This document shows, one piece after another, positions 63,432-64,000 of a stretch of 64,000 bases of DNA (its first letter is position 1; every line of letters begins with the position of its first letter). The stretch lies in contig NZ_JNIS01000001.1 of NCBI RefSeq assembly GCF_000702625.1, positions 2,608,001 through 2,672,000 on the forward strand, read 5' to 3'. The notes under the pieces were generated by a model that ran no database searches, had not been told where the DNA came from, and saw only the letters and a program-made list of their open reading frames with translations. The translations under genes and the position numbers were made by a program. This stretch comes from Exiguobacterium oxidotolerans JCM 12280 (GTDB lineage Bacteria > Bacillota > Bacilli > Exiguobacteriales > Exiguobacteriaceae).

Positions 63432-64000
63432 TCCTTACCCCGCCGTCTTCTTGATTGCTGGTATGGTTCTTTATGGACTGTTCATCAGTGTATCGATGAC
63501 GACAGTCGCCGATTATCGTGCATTGTTAAGCGATACCGTGTTTCTTGAAAGCATTGCGTTAAGTCTGTACGTCGCACTGAGTAGCACGTTACTTTCGTTA
63601 GGGGTCGGTGTCGGATTAGCTCAATTTTTCTCAAGGCGAGGGGGGATAGCGGAACAAATCCTTGCACTTCCGCTGTTCATCCCGCATCTGGGTGCAGCAT
63701 ATCTCGCGATTCTCTACTTCAGTAATGTACCGATGATTGGTCCGCATGAGACGAATCATTTTAGTATCATCTTGACTTACGTGTATAAGGAAACACCGTT
63801 CATCTTTTTTTATCTCATCCCTGTTTTTCGACGGCTTGATCACCGGTATGAGGAATTGGGGCAACTGCTTGGATTATCTAGGATTCACCGATTTTGGCAT
63901 GGAAAAGGTGTTTTTATTTTGTTTCCGGCACTTGAAGCAAGCTTCATTGTTTTTGCATTTGTTCTATTTGCCTACGAAGTGCCGGCATTGCTTGGTGTGA
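63418..64000 (+). CDS. YnjC-type ABC permease (3' part outside window)
   Basis: GTG at 63418 overlaps the lipoprotein stop by 14 bases. The frame continues to the window end (>190 residues): first helix YPAVFLIAGMVLYGLF, a second at ~50-70, the EAA-type loop RYEELGQLLGLSRIHRFWHG and further helices. Likely forms the importer with the preceding lipoprotein; the ATPase gene would lie beyond the window. Confidence 0.8.
   Translation, partial: MWRGNPYPAVFLIAGMVLYGLFISVSMTTVADYRALLSDTVFLESIALSLYVALSSTLLSLGVGVGLAQFFSRRGGIAEQILALPLFIPHLGAAYLAILYFSNVPMIGPHETNHFSIILTYVYKETPFIFFYLIPVFRRLDHRYEELGQLLGLSRIHRFWHGKGVFILFPALEASFIVFAFVLFAYEVPALLGV

Overview
The window looks like chromosome of a low-to-mid GC Bacillota in the class Bacilli, most likely Exiguobacterium. 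This is inferred from the mix of Bacillus-type genes (spo0M, cheV, ppaC, yqjE/yqjP/yqjQ-like genes, bacilliredoxin, FadR, CcpA, SigB and SigD-type sites), strong AGGAGG-like ribosome binding sites, and a base composition near 48% GC by eye. No rRNA, tRNA or CRISPR was seen.

Layout. 1-4350: lipid kinase, AgcS symporter and an ABC-F ATPase that sits behind a 26-codon leader ORF and a strong attenuator. 4632-9248: DUF1002 protein, TPP riboswitch plus tenA, spo0M, a methyltransferase and a bacilliredoxin. 9249-12110: first copy of an intergenic repeat, then an amino-acid ABC operon (probably arginine) preceded by an ARG box and a cre-like site. 12169-18138: GNAT and HD genes, a repeat copy interrupted by an intact IS150-type IS3 element, ZIP transporter, fadH with a FadR operator, ppaC. 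18195-26804: glucosaminidase, ArAE protein, a tiny membrane protein, YqjE-like peptidase, rnz and a rearranged ECF vitamin transporter operon whose T component carries an in-frame stop. 26882-33385: SDR, two exporters, topB and small unknowns. 33623-36190: large sensor kinase. 36327-41711: two MFS genes and an ABC-2 exporter whose permease is split by a TnpB-only IS200/IS605 element.

41762-48368 is a compact minus-strand operon of unknown purpose: DUF4129-like protein, MoxR ATPase, DUF58 protein, two Dpp/Opp-type permeases without ATPase or binding protein, a membrane-anchored FAD oxidoreductase and a half-size MFS protein. 48550-57776: NAD(P)-binding protein, secreted alpha-amylase (cre controlled), secreted nuclease, YdcF, SigB-type YtxH, response regulator-PP2C phosphatase, CorA, free Hpt protein, CheV. 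57994-64000: gapN with a cre, a compound repeat array, an MBL/SDR pair and the start of a YnjB/YnjC-type ABC importer.

The most unusual signal is the repeat family at 9296, 13375, 52842 and 59487-60313. It is non-coding, about 386 bp when complete, and has TGTAGACAAA/TTTGTCTACA inverted ends. In three of four places it is bracketed by two near-identical copies of the local transcription terminator hairpin, as if insertion or recombination had duplicated the hairpin. Other strong leads are the ABC-F attenuator, the orphan MoxR/permease operon, and the degenerate single-chain ECF ATPase beside an EcfT with a stop codon.
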